Source: JASGKO01 sp049840595 (GTDB lineage Bacteria; Verrucomicrobiota; Verrucomicrobiia; Chthoniobacterales; Chthoniobacteraceae). From it: 44,699 nucleotides of DNA. Each line of letters begins with the position of its first letter. Within the stretch, counting starts at the first letter, position 1. Shown piece after piece: positions 17,459 through 26,464 of this stretch. A program made the position numbers and the translations under genes. The DNA lies in contig JASGKO010000005.1 of the NCBI GenBank assembly GCA_049840595.1, positions 1 through 44,699 on the forward strand, given 5' to 3'. Under the pieces are notes generated by a model. It ran no database searches. It worked only from the letters and a program-made list of their open reading frames with translations, and had not been told where the DNA came from.

Positions 17459-20400
17459 GCGTGCTCGGGGAGACCGCACGCGCCGAGACGTTCGCGGATG
17501 ATGTGTTGTGCGCAGAGACGGGCGCGGGTGACGGTCCACCAGCGACGCTGGTTGAGCAGGCCGACGAGCAAACCGCGCTTGCCGGGCGCGTGGACGATGA
17601 TGCGGCTGCATCCACGCTGGTTGGCTGCCTCCATCGCTTTCTTCATTAGGCTGGGGTTGATGGGCACCGAGTCGGCCTCGCGTGAAACAGTGAGGAAAAA
17701 CCAAGGCTCGCGCCAAGTGTCCGGCTGAAACTCCGCCTCGCGCACAGCGGCACGCTCTGCGCAAACATCAAAATATGGCTCCAGTTCGTCACGCAGCGTT
17801 GTGATGAAATCGGCGCGCGTGTCGCCCGTTGTGCGGTCGAGCGCAGCTTTGCCGGCCTTGCGATATGACGCAGCGGCGAACAGTGTATCCGCCGCAACCT
17901 GCACGGCATCAGCATCCAATCCGTAGAGGCTGAAGATGAATTCATTGATTTCCTTCCAGGGCTTTTTCGCGTCATGCTGCAAACGCTTCGCGAGATTTTT
18001 GATGATTGCCTTCTTTGTCGCGGGGAGCTTTTTGAGGTCGGGGAAAGGCAGCGCGTCGAACTCCTCCTTGTTGAACGTCTGCCGGTCGAAGCCGCTTCGG
18101 CGGCTGGTCATCAGGCAGAAGTAGGCGAACAGCGTCGAGTGCGGCAGCAGGTAGATGAGCGCGGCGAGGGTGTTCGCCTCGGGATGCCCGGCGCAGGAGT
18201 AGCCGTAGTAGCTTTTCGAGAAGGCCACAGGTCGGTTTGAGAGAAACGCGTGCGGTGCCTGCGGGTCATCACCGGGTGATTGAGGGATGATTGCCAAAGG
18301 TGGCTGAAATAGCTCTTCACGGCGCGGCATATTGGCTGATGACTCGCCCTTTTCATTAATCCCGTAGGTGTCCCCGTAGGTTTTCAGCGAGGAGTATTCG
18401 ATTTCGTATCCAGTCTCAGGCACCTTGAAGACAGGCAGCTTGGCGAGGAACTTCACCCATTTCTGTGGCGAGCCCGGCGCTCGGTTATACCCCTCGCCAG
18501 TTTGAGTGCTCGTCTTGTCCCATTCCAGCCAGCGGTCGATGAGCGTCTTGGGTTCGGGATTCGCCAATCCCTCCACTACCTCCACGTCTAGCCATGTTCC
18601 GAGCGACAGCGTTTTGAGCAGCCACGGCTGCTTCTCCACGCGCGCGACGCTGAGAGGTTGGGCGGCATCATAGTCGATGCGGAAGCGTCCGCGTTCGTTG
18701 AGGCCGCGCTCGTAGCTCGGAGCGGAATAGTGGAAGCGGTGGTCGAGACCGGGCTTCGCGTTGCGAGCGAAGAGCACGCAGAACGGAGCATCCATGTCCT
18801 CCCACACAGGCGTCTTGCGCAAATCCGCGCCGTTGATGAGTCCCGACACTTCCACGCTGCGAAGCACGGAACGCCATGCCTCAAAACCATTCCCATTCGT
18901 GCGTCCGAACAGCCGCGCGTGCATAGCGAGGGCAATGATGCCGCCGGGCTTGGCCCATTCTAGCGTGCGCCAGAGGAAAGGCAGGTCGGGATTGTGGTTC
19001 GGATTCTGGTAACGCGCCGCCGCGTCATCAAGGCCGCGAGCCTTGAGCACACGCTGCGCGATTTGAGTGAATTGCTTGTTGAGTGCGTTGTCCTCGACTG
19101 GCGTCCACGGCGGATTGCCAATGACGATGTCGAACGTGCCGTTGAAGTCCGCCGAGACTTCCGGGCCGAGGCTGCCGAGAGGGAAGGCGGCTGACTTGGC
19201 GTCCTGCAGCTCGTCTTTGCCAAAACGATAAAGCACTTCGTCGCGGAGGTTGCGTGGGAACTTGAGCGCCTGCGGCGGGCGGGGGCTGGCGTTGAGTTCG
19301 ATGGCGGTGATGTAGAGGCCGAGCGCGGCGAGGCGAAGGGCAGATTCGCTGATGTCAAAGCCCCGCACCTGCTTGTAGAGAATGTCTTGGATGACGGAGG
19401 TCTTGGGCCGTTCGCCACTATTCCATTGCTCACGGACGAGCCGACGAAAGGCGAGCACGAGAAAAATTCCTGCGCCGCATGAAGGATCGAGAACCTTGGC
19501 TTTAGCTTTGTTTTTCAGCGGCGCGAACGCCTCATCCACCATGAGCGAGGCGATGGTGCGCGGTGTATAGTGGACGCTCGTATCGCGCGCGGTAAGCGGG
19601 TCGGTGCGGTGGCTGAAGCTTTCATAAACCTGACTGAGAACGCCGACGGGGATGTGCGCGAAGTCGAGGTCGCCCCAGTCGAGGTCGGGTTGAAAGTCAC
19701 CCCCGACAGCTTCCCAGCCGCGCAAGATGGCCTGGAGATGGCGGAAGATTCTGCGCCCAACTAGATGTTCTGTTCGCTTGTAGAAGCGAAGATACTCGGC
19801 CTCGCGGGCACCGCGGTTTTCGGCTGGAATGGTTTCGTCGATGAGCGGAAGGAAGTCGCCGTTGAAGGTCTTGTCGAGCCACGCGGATGTTTGCGCTGCT
19901 GCTTCCGCCGAGAAGAACGCGTCTTTCAGTTCCGCCGCAGCCGGGCAGATGTCATCGCGCTCGTGATCGAGCACGATACGGCGGTCTATGAGGAAGCGGA
20001 AGAATAGTGCTCTGCCTGCCATGGAAAGAACTTCGAGAGCATCAAGCCGACCTTTGCCATCCGTCGGGACAAACTCATTGGTTGTCTGCGTGAGCAGGTC
20101 AAAGATCTTTCGGAACACGTAATCCGTGCCACGCAGCCGGTGGTTTTCCTCAAAGGTGCCATGCACGAGACTTTGGAAGAAAAGCGGTGCCGTGACGCTC
20201 CCTTCTTCAATCGTTCTGACAGGGAGCGCGATCTCATTTTCGTGGAAGCCGATGGAAAAGATTTCCAGCGAGCCGGGACGCACCACGCCGAGCCAGGCCG
20301 GGTCGCTGCGATTAGCAAGCTGACGCCGCACAGCGGCCAGTGACGCCGCGTCGCTTTTCACGTCCCCACTTGCGTCCACCAAATATAGTAAAGCAGTGCC

Positions 20401-20589
20401 TTGATGCTCTGCGACAGCGGTGAGCGCTGGCGTATGGTTGCTCTGCTTGGGCAACAGGTCGAGGTAGTTGAGTTGGCTGGGGGCAGAGAGCTTTTCATCC
20501 AGCCGGATGATGACATCACTGGTGCATCCGTAAGCTGCGAGCCGCACGGGCAGTGGACGCGGATCAGCGGTGGAGGGTGCGGCAGCCAT
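17455..20589 (-). CDS. Eco57I/type IIG-like adenine-specific DNA methyltransferase
   Basis: A 1044-residue protein, probably making N6-methyladenine. Residues 1-300 are mostly helical and have no nuclease motif I could see. The catalytic core has VGVLSQVYESF (315-325), HYTPRTIASLMVDE (340-353), motif I VLDPSCGAGIFL (366-377) and motif IV NPPW (492-495). The remaining 550 residues look like the target-recognition and C-terminal domains of the TaqI/Eco57I group, including TSRRSGFDRQTFNKEEFDALPFPDL. Start ATG at 20589 overlaps the stop of a short upstream frame (TGATG), and the stop overlaps the next gene (ATGA). It heads a methylase-nuclease-TIR operon. Confidence 0.85.
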   Translation of the reverse strand: MAAAPSTADPRPLPVRLAAYGCTSDVIIRLDEKLSAPSQLNYLDLLPKQSNHTPALTAVAEHQGTALLYLVDASGDVKSDAASLAAVRRQLANRSDPAWLGVVRPGSLEIFSIGFHENEIALPVRTIEEGSVTAPLFFQSLVHGTFEENHRLRGTDYVFRKIFDLLTQTTNEFVPTDGKGRLDALEVLSMAGRALFFRFLIDRRIVLDHERDDICPAAAELKDAFFSAEAAAQTSAWLDKTFNGDFLPLIDETIPAENRGAREAEYLRFYKRTEHLVGRRIFRHLQAILRGWEAVGGDFQPDLDWGDLDFAHIPVGVLSQVYESFSHRTDPLTARDTSVHYTPRTIASLMVDEAFAPLKNKAKAKVLDPSCGAGIFLVLAFRRLVREQWNSGERPKTSVIQDILYKQVRGFDISESALRLAALGLYITAIELNASPRPPQALKFPRNLRDEVLYRFGKDELQDAKSAAFPLGSLGPEVSADFNGTFDIVIGNPPWTPVEDNALNKQFTQIAQRVLKARGLDDAAARYQNPNHNPDLPFLWRTLEWAKPGGIIALAMHARLFGRTNGNGFEAWRSVLRSVEVSGLINGADLRKTPVWEDMDAPFCVLFARNAKPGLDHRFHYSAPSYERGLNERGRFRIDYDAAQPLSVARVEKQPWLLKTLSLGTWLDVEVVEGLANPEPKTLIDRWLEWDKTSTQTGEGYNRAPGSPQKWVKFLAKLPVFKVPETGYEIEYSSLKTYGDTYGINEKGESSANMPRREELFQPPLAIIPQSPGDDPQAPHAFLSNRPVAFSKSYYGYSCAGHPEANTLAALIYLLPHSTLFAYFCLMTSRRSGFDRQTFNKEEFDALPFPDLKKLPATKKAIIKNLAKRLQHDAKKPWKEINEFIFSLYGLDADAVQVAADTLFAAASYRKAGKAALDRTTGDTRADFITTLRDELEPYFDVCAERAAVREAEFQPDTWREPWFFLTVSREADSVPINPSLMKKAMEAANQRGCSRIIVHAPGKRGLLVGLLNQRRWWTVTRARLCAQHIIRERLGACGLPEHA

Positions 20590-20762
20590 CAGGCGACACC
20601 TCCCTGCTGTTGGGGACTGCTCGTTGCCGCGTCAATCAAATGAGCTAATTCCGAGCGATGCCACAAAGTCGAAGCCGGGAAATCAGCCGGAACCGCATTC
20701 ATGAGGAACGATCCTTGTTCCTGATGACGACGTTTGGATGCTTCAATGGCCTTGATTTTCAT
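20589..20762 (-). CDS. short ORF, possible C-terminal stump of a lost gene
   Basis: A 57-residue frame (MKIKAIEASKRRHQEQGSFL at its start) whose TGA overlaps the methyltransferase ATG. It begins 4 bases after the stop of the hsdR fragment. Reading upstream in its own frame gives YPEPMKIKAIEAS, and the hsdR-side frame gives RLFDGETELCLV just before. Removing one base joins the two into a single tail. This suggests the last about 85 residues of an earlier gene of the operon, now fused to hsdR. That is an inference; it could also be a small independent gene. Confidence 0.35.
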   Translation of the reverse strand: MKIKAIEASKRRHQEQGSFLMNAVPADFPASTLWHRSELAHLIDAATSSPQQQGGVA

Positions 20763-20766
20763 GGGC

Positions 20767-21390
20767 TCAGGATACCAAACACAGTTCGGTTTCACCATCA
20801 AACAAACGGGGAAGCTCGATTTCAGCAGATTTGTTGCGATCTCTGACGATGAAGAGCTGGAGGAAGCAGAGCAGTGCCTTGGTGTAGCCGTTGCCGGGGT
20901 CGTTTTTGTATTCGACGATCTGCGCCATGGCCCGGCGCGGACTGACGCCGAGGGTCTTGAGTTCCACTTGCACGACGGGAACCCCATTGATGAGGAGAAG
21001 AACGTCGTAGCGGTGGTGGCTGTAATCGGTATTGATGCGAAGCTGGCTGACGACTTCGAAGTCGTTTTTGCACCAGTCGCGAATGTTGACGAGGGTATAG
21101 GCAAGCGGCGTGCCGTCGTCGCGGGTGAAGTCGTTTTTCTCGCGGAGGCGGACGGAGTTTTTGAAGACATCCGCGGTGACGAGATCATCCAACAGGCGGG
21201 CAAACTCGGAATCGGTAAGGCGAACGCGATTGAGGGCCTCGAACTTTTCACGAAAATTACGCTCCAAGGTAGCGCGATCGCGAATATCACTGCGATAGCG
21301 ATACTTGAGCGAGGTGAGCTTCTCGATGAATTCATCTTCGAAGTCCCGCTCTTTGAGGATCATTGAAGGGCGCGCGTCGTCTTCCACCAT
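20767..21390 (-). pseudogene. hsdR: 5' remnant of type I R-M restriction subunit HsdR
   Basis: A 207-residue N-terminal piece of HsdR, which is normally near 1000 residues. The HsdR_N nuclease domain is clear: RYDVLLLINGVPVVQVELK contains the D...E-x-K catalytic pattern, followed by VSPRRAMAQIVEYKND and GYTKALLCFLQLFIV. Homology stops there, and the last about 27 residues (RDRNKSAEIELPRLFDGETE...) are of different origin. The helicase motor and C-terminal parts are absent, so no restriction activity is expected. Confidence 0.82.
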
Positions 21391-21580
21391 CTTCGTTTGA
21401 TTGTCTTTGGCCGGATGAAAAAGGTCAAACGGGATTGCGTTCGGGCGGGCAGTTTTTCGAATTCACCAGATATTTTGGAAGTCGAAAGCCAAAAAGGCAC
21501 TGAATGCTCCAAAAGCACCCAGCGCCATTCAGGAAGAGGGGGATATCTTTCTCCGCGCTTCCGCGTCTCTGCGGTGAATT
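21391..21580. repeat. intergenic with 'CTTCCGCGTCTCTGCGGTGAA' repeat
   Basis: A short gap upstream of the hsdR remnant, with the start of a minus-strand secreted protein further along. A copy of the dispersed 'CGCGTCTCTGCGGTGAA' repeat lies at about 21548-21580. No other feature was recognised. Confidence 0.45.
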
Positions 21581-22105
21581 TTACGGAGCCGGGGTGAAGG
21601 GGGTGGCTGGGCCGGTGATGAAGTGGCCGCGGATGATGGTGATCGCGCCGGAGTCGTCCACGCTGGCGTTGAAGTCGCCATCCCCGAAGCGGTCCACGCC
21701 GCCGTTGAAGACGTTGACATGGCCGACGGAGGTGCCGGTGAGGGTTTCGTTAATCATGGTCACGGCATCCTGGTAAACGTAGTGGATGGGGCCGCCGACT
21801 TTGTTGGGGGTGTCGAAGTTGAGGACGGTGCCGTAGGTGGTGGTGCCGTCGAGGCTGGTGAGGTAGATGGCCGAGTTGTAATAGACGAACTTGGTCTGCG
21901 AGGGGGCGACCGTGGTATCCGCGCCGAAGAGTTTCAGCAGGGTTTCGCGGTCGAGGTCGTGGGTGCTGGTGAGGGAACTGGCCGATGGCTGTTGCTTAAC
22001 GACTCCGTTGAGGAGAACGATCACCGGGGTATCACCCGCGTAGCTGTGGGTGGCGGTGGCGAGGCTGAGGGTGGCGACGGCGGCAAGACTGGCGAATGTT
22101 TTCAT
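21581..22105 (-). CDS. secreted protein, unknown function
   Basis: A 174-residue protein with a clear signal peptide (LAAVATLSLATATHSYA, cut before GDTP). I do not recognise the family. The mature part is rich in Asp, Asn, Thr and Gly with predicted beta strands (TKFVYYNSAIYLTSLDGTTTYG, VNVFNGGVDRFGDGDFNAS), which suggests an extracellular or periplasmic beta protein. Small proteins of this style are common in Verrucomicrobiota. It stands alone between two gaps. Confidence 0.6.
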   Translation of the reverse strand: MKTFASLAAVATLSLATATHSYAGDTPVIVLLNGVVKQQPSASSLTSTHDLDRETLLKLFGADTTVAPSQTKFVYYNSAIYLTSLDGTTTYGTVLNFDTPNKVGGPIHYVYQDAVTMINETLTGTSVGHVNVFNGGVDRFGDGDFNASVDDSGAITIIRGHFITGPATPFTPAP

Positions 22106-22413
22106 AAGGATGGTTTGGATTTGGCAGGAGAGACGCCGCCGCCGGCCCTGTGGTTACACGACCTTTACAAAAATCTATAAATTGCTGGGGCAACCCGATC
22201 ACGGAACGGGGGTTGCAAGGTTGATGTTGATGAAAATCAGTTTTCAGCTGAATACTTCCCCGGCTTGGCCGTCTGATTTTCAGATTCGCATGAAATATTC
22301 GTATCCTTACCTCGTGCAACCTCTGTCCGACCCTTTCTTGAAAAGGGGGATAATTTCGCCAACTTCCCGATTTCTTCCCGGTGGGTTGAACTGGTAGTAT
22401 CCCTTTTCGAGCC
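22106..22413. other. 308-base gap, no feature recognised
   Basis: This region holds divergent promoters for the secreted protein (minus) and the acyltransferase (plus). It is AT-richer than its flanks in the middle (about 22240-22340). A short inverted pair CAACCC ... GGGTTG is visible near 22191-22217. I see no gene, RNA or clear promoter hexamers that I would defend. Confidence 0.4.
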
Positions 22414-23490
22414 ATGCCACACCGTCCTCAACTCGATTCGCTGCGCGCTTTTGCGATTCTGATTGTCATGGTGCATCACTACATGACGCATCCCTTTGTG
22501 CTGGCGGGCTATGGGGTGATTCTCTTTTTTGTGCTGAGTGGTTATTTTGCCACGCGCGGGCTGCTGAAATCGCGGGACAAGATCGGGGAGGGGAAGACGG
22601 TGCTCTCCGAGGCGTTGCAGCTTTTCTATTCCCGCCGCTACCTGCGGATCATGCCCATTTATTATCTGGTGCTGATCGTGACGTTGCTCTGTGGGGTGGA
22701 GTATTCGCAACGGGCGTTTCTGGCGAATGCGACCTTTTTATCGAACTTCGCGATGGTGCACGACAATGAGTGGTATGGGCGCTACTCCCATTTCTGGTCG
22801 CTGGCGGTATTGGAGCAATTTTACCTGTGCTGGCCGCTGGCGGTGCTGCTCTGCCCGCGGCGCTGGCTGCTGAAGGCGACCATCGCCGTGGTGGCGCTCG
22901 GGCCGCTCTTTCGCGGGTATTGCCAGTGGTGCGACTACACGGATATGCACTGGACGCTGATGCCGCTCGGCTCGGTGGACTGGCTGGCGGCGGGCTGCCT
23001 GCTCGCAGTGTGCCAGCATGAGGGGGTGGAAGACCGGATCGCCAGGGTCGGAGCCTGGTGCGGACCGCTGGTGCTGTTCTTTGTGCTGATCCGCCGTTTT
23101 GCCGGCTGGGAAGCGCCGGGATATGCGATCTATGTGCCGACCCTGGGGGCGGTCTTTTTCCTGTGGCTCATCTCCCGGGCGCGCACCGGCTTCAACGGCA
23201 GTCTCGGCTGGCTGCTGGATCAGAAGTGGCTCGCTCACATTGGACAGATGAGTTACTCGATTTTCCTGCTTCATTGCTTCAGCGAGCTGGTGGTGCCGCA
23301 TGTGGGCTGGCTGCAGACCATCCTCAGTACGGATGCCCGGATGTTCATCCTCATTCCGACGACGGTTGCGCTCGCATACCTCGCGTGGAAATTCATCGAG
23401 CAGCCGATCTGGCGACTGAAGGAACGGCTCACGGCCAACATGGTGGCCCGGGTGAATCAGAGCCAGCCTTGCCCTGATCCGGTGAATTAA
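22414..23490 (+). CDS. acyltransferase 3 family membrane protein
   Basis: A 358-residue integral membrane acyltransferase that O-acylates surface or extracellular glycans. It opens with QLDSLRAFAILIVMVHHY, holding the conserved Arg and His of the family, and YGVILFFVLSGYFATRG. SRRYLRIMPIYYLVL and FWSLAVLEQFYLCWPL are further family blocks. About ten hydrophobic segments are visible. The gene may be co-transcribed with the antiporter 15 bases downstream, although no shared pathway is apparent. Confidence 0.87.
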   Translation: MPHRPQLDSLRAFAILIVMVHHYMTHPFVLAGYGVILFFVLSGYFATRGLLKSRDKIGEGKTVLSEALQLFYSRRYLRIMPIYYLVLIVTLLCGVEYSQRAFLANATFLSNFAMVHDNEWYGRYSHFWSLAVLEQFYLCWPLAVLLCPRRWLLKATIAVVALGPLFRGYCQWCDYTDMHWTLMPLGSVDWLAAGCLLAVCQHEGVEDRIARVGAWCGPLVLFFVLIRRFAGWEAPGYAIYVPTLGAVFFLWLISRARTGFNGSLGWLLDQKWLAHIGQMSYSIFLLHCFSELVVPHVGWLQTILSTDARMFILIPTTVALAYLAWKFIEQPIWRLKERLTANMVARVNQSQPCPDPVN

Positions 23491-23505
23491 GGCATCGTAG
23501 CGGGC

Positions 23506-24810
23506 ATGTTCCTGCCGCTCCTTCCCATTGCTGTCACTGCCGTGAGCAGCCCGCCGCTGTGGCTGGTGGGGCCTTTCGTGCTGTTGCTGCTTTGCATCGC
23601 GGCGATGCCGTTTATCCATCCGCACTGGTGGGAGAAAAATTACCCTGTGGTCGCCTGCGGGCTGGGGGGATTCACGGTCATTTATTATCTCGTGGGGCTG
23701 CATCATGCGGAGCGCGTGCTCCACACCGCGCATGAGTATGTGAGCTTTATCGCGCTCATCGGGTCGCTCTACATCGTGGCGGGCGGGATTCATCTGCGGG
23801 TAAAAGGTGAGGCGCGTCCGCTGGGGAATGTGTTGTTCCTCTTCCTCGGTGCGGTGCTGGCGAATCTGATCGGCACCACCGGCGCGTCCATGCTGCTCAT
23901 CCGGCCTTGGATTCGGATGAATAAATACCGCATCACCGCCTTTCACATCGTGTTTTTCATTTTCATCGTGAGCAATGCCGGTGGCTGTCTCACGCCGATT
24001 GGCGATCCGCCGCTGTTTCTCGGTTACCTGAAAGGGGTGCCGTTCTGGTGGGTGCTGGAGCATTGTTGGTGGCCGTGGGTGGTAATGGTGGGGGGATTGC
24101 TGGCGGCTTTTTGGGTGCTCGATCGCCGGAATTTTCGGCGCGCGCCGGAGACGTTGCGCGCGGCTGAGACGGGTAACGAGCAATGGCGATTCGATGGGTT
24201 GGTGAATGTCCTCTTCCTCCTGCTGATCCTCGGCTCGGTTTTCATCAAATCACCGACGGGTTTGCGCGAAACGGTGATGATTTTAGCTGCTTTTGGCTCA
24301 TGGTTCTGCACGCCGCAGCGGATTCATGAGGCGAATGCGTTCAATTTTCACCCGCTCTTGGAAGTAGGCTGGCTGTTCATCGGTATTTTTGGGACGATGA
24401 TGCCCGCGTTCGATTATCTGGAGGTGCACGCCCCCGTTTTGGGGATCGATTCGGCGGAGAAGTTTTACTGGCTCACTGGAGGGCTGAGCGGCGTCCTGGA
24501 CAATGCGCCGACGTATCTCACCTTCCTCGCCGTAGCCTTCGGTAATGGCGGTCTGGTCCTGGATGATCCTGCCGATATGCAGGTCTTCCTCCAGCAGCAC
24601 CCGGTGGAGTTGCTGGCGATCTCGCTCGGGGCGGTCTTCTTCGGCGCTTTTACCTACATCGGTAATGGCCCGAATTTCATGGTGAAGGCCATCGCCCAGC
24701 ACGCCCGGGTAAAGGTGCCGGATTTCTTCAATTATCTACTGCGCTATTCCCTGCCATTTCTGCTGCCATTGCTGGCGCTCATCGCGCTGTTGTTTGTGCG
24801 GGGGGAGTGA
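23506..24810 (+). CDS. Na+/H+ antiporter-like transporter (CitMHS/NhaD group)
   Basis: A 434-residue polytopic membrane protein with 11-12 hydrophobic segments. Typical features of the ion transporter superfamily are present: GTTGASMLLIRPWIR, SNAGGCLTPIGDPPLFLGYL and LSGVLDNAPTYLTFLAVAF, the last with the conserved D-N-A-P-T. Proteins with these motifs are usually annotated as putative sodium:proton antiporters. Transported ions cannot be settled from sequence. Confidence 0.82.
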   Translation: MFLPLLPIAVTAVSSPPLWLVGPFVLLLLCIAAMPFIHPHWWEKNYPVVACGLGGFTVIYYLVGLHHAERVLHTAHEYVSFIALIGSLYIVAGGIHLRVKGEARPLGNVLFLFLGAVLANLIGTTGASMLLIRPWIRMNKYRITAFHIVFFIFIVSNAGGCLTPIGDPPLFLGYLKGVPFWWVLEHCWWPWVVMVGGLLAAFWVLDRRNFRRAPETLRAAETGNEQWRFDGLVNVLFLLLILGSVFIKSPTGLRETVMILAAFGSWFCTPQRIHEANAFNFHPLLEVGWLFIGIFGTMMPAFDYLEVHAPVLGIDSAEKFYWLTGGLSGVLDNAPTYLTFLAVAFGNGGLVLDDPADMQVFLQQHPVELLAISLGAVFFGAFTYIGNGPNFMVKAIAQHARVKVPDFFNYLLRYSLPFLLPLLALIALLFVRGE

Positions 24811-24870
24811 GGCAATCATGACAGAAAAATGCTTCGTGCAGGGAGGACGGACCACGCTAATCTTTCGGGC

Positions 24871-25476
24871 ATGTTCACCGGACTCGTTGAAACCACTGGC
24901 ACGCTTTGTTCCTTCACGCCTACCGATGGAGGAGCGCGGTTGGAGATCAAAGCGTCGTTTTTTGAGGGCGGAGTGGCGATTGGCGACAGCATCGCAGTGA
25001 ATGGCTGCTGCCTCACGATTACCAAAATCGACGGAGCGCAGCTGGCCTTCGATTTACTTGCCGAGACCCTGCGGTTGACGAATCTCGGAGAACTGAAGCC
25101 GGGCGCGCTGGTGAACTTGGAGCGGGCGCTGGCCGCGAATGCGCGGCTCGGTGGCCACTTCGTTTCGGGGCATATCGACTGCACCTCGGAAGTGCAGGAT
25201 TTTTCTCCGCACGGGTCGGATTACCGGCTGGAGGTCACGATTCCGGCGGCTTCCGCGCAGTATGTGATTCACAAGGGCTCGATTGCGATCAATGGCATCA
25301 GCCTCACCATCGCGGAGGTGCGCGACGCCAGTGTGGTGCTCTGGATCATCCCGCATACGCGTGAGGTGACGAATCTTTCCGGCGTCACTACGGGTAGCCG
25401 GGTGAACCTGGAGTTCGACCTGCTCGCGAAGTATATGGAGCGGGCGATGTTGCTGGCCGCGAAGCGGGAGCCTTAA
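24871..25476 (+). CDS. ribE: riboflavin synthase, alpha subunit
   Basis: A 201-residue enzyme that dismutates two 6,7-dimethyl-8-ribityllumazine molecules to riboflavin. The start at 24871 gives the usual MFTGLVETTG. Two lumazine-binding repeats are clear, each with a VNG/ING motif (IAVNGCCLTI and IAINGISLTI), and the segment ARLGGHFVSGHIDCT is conserved. An in-frame ATG 42 bases upstream is rejected because it adds a non-homologous stretch. The 3' end overlaps the convergent sufT gene by 4 bases. Confidence 0.93.
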   Translation: MFTGLVETTGTLCSFTPTDGGARLEIKASFFEGGVAIGDSIAVNGCCLTITKIDGAQLAFDLLAETLRLTNLGELKPGALVNLERALAANARLGGHFVSGHIDCTSEVQDFSPHGSDYRLEVTIPAASAQYVIHKGSIAINGISLTIAEVRDASVVLWIIPHTREVTNLSGVTTGSRVNLEFDLLAKYMERAMLLAAKREP

Positions 25477-26003
25477 TCCATCCCCAGCCGCTGCCGCCCT
25501 TCGGCAGAGATGCGGTCGGGGGACCATGGCGGGTCCCAGACGAGTTCGACGTTGGCGTCGTTGATGCCGTCGATGGTGAGAATGCGCTGCTGGGCGTCGT
25601 AAGCGATCGCAGGACCCATGCCGCAGCCAGGGGCGGTAAGGGTCATTTTCACCTCGGCGTTTTTACCGCCGTTGGCGTCCACCAGTTCCATCCCGTAGAT
25701 GAGACCGAGGTTCACGATATCGACCGGGATTTCGGGGTCATAGCAATTCTTGAGCTGGGCCCAGACCTGCTCTTCCAGTGTACCTTCACCTTTTACTTTT
25801 TCAGGGGCTTGGGTCGGTTTTTCGCCGATCGCATCGGCATCCTTGCCTTCCACCCGGAAGAGGCCGCCAAGCTCCATGGCCGCGACAGTGTAGGTATTGC
25901 CCAGGGCTTGGGTGACGGCGATTTCCGTGCCGACCGGCAGGGTCACCTTTTCACCGCTTGGAATGCGGATCGCTTCAATTTCGCGGGTTAAGGAAAGGCT
26001 CAT
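25473..26003 (-). CDS. sufT: SufT-type Fe-S cluster assembly protein
   Basis: A 176-residue MIP18/DUF59 protein that helps mature Fe-S proteins. An N-terminal beta-rich section (IPSGEKVTLPVGTEIAVTQAL) typical of SufT precedes the DUF59 domain, in which CYDPEIPVDIVNLGLIYG and LTAPGCGMGPAI carry the conserved acidic and Cys residues. Its ATG overlaps the stop of the PGPGW gene (ATGA). No other suf gene is in view. Confidence 0.85.
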   Translation of the reverse strand: MSLSLTREIEAIRIPSGEKVTLPVGTEIAVTQALGNTYTVAAMELGGLFRVEGKDADAIGEKPTQAPEKVKGEGTLEEQVWAQLKNCYDPEIPVDIVNLGLIYGMELVDANGGKNAEVKMTLTAPGCGMGPAIAYDAQQRILTIDGINDANVELVWDPPWSPDRISAEGRQRLGMD

Positions 26004-26305
26004 AAAATGGGTAGATCAGTGCCGCCGGACAAGGGCGGTGTGGTAGGCATCGTCTTCGGTTCCTCGGGACTAGTCACGGTTTCCTTCGGCTTTCTTTTGA
26101 AGCGCGCCCTGGCTTTTTCCATGGCCTCCTTGGCCCGCACCAGCAGCCGTCGGGCCCACGCAAATTCGAGTGCCAGAATACTCAGGCCCGCCAGGATCAC
26201 CAGCGCTCCTGGTCCCGGCAATGGAATCATCACCACGCCGATGATGATCACCGTAAAACCGGCGATGGCGATCATGATGCGCTTGGCGAAACGGAGGGCA
26301 GGCAT
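26000..26305 (-). CDS. PGPGW-family small membrane protein
   Basis: A 101-residue protein. Two hydrophobic segments flank the PLPGPGAL turn, the signature of the PGPGW family, and GLSILALEFAWARRLL follows. A basic cytoplasmic tail (ARARFKRKPKE) and a Pro/Thr end complete it. Function is unknown in the family. It is translationally coupled to sufT. Confidence 0.8.
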   Translation of the reverse strand: MPALRFAKRIMIAIAGFTVIIIGVVMIPLPGPGALVILAGLSILALEFAWARRLLVRAKEAMEKARARFKRKPKETVTSPEEPKTMPTTPPLSGGTDLPIL

Positions 26306-26464
26306 GCGGGATTTTTAGCGAGGTGAAAGTAAAATTAGAGGGTTGGGAGCAACGACCGGGTTGGTTTTTGGACGCGCATCCCTTAATTTTCGTTCAAATT
26401 CCCATTTTTTATAGCAGAATCGTGCACCCTTTTTCAGCCTCGTGCGTATGGTAAACCTCAAGTT

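Noticed and set aside
22738..24183. 481-residue minus-strand open frame
   Set aside because: Antisense to the acyltransferase and antiporter; His/Arg/Gln-rich composition typical of shadow frames.
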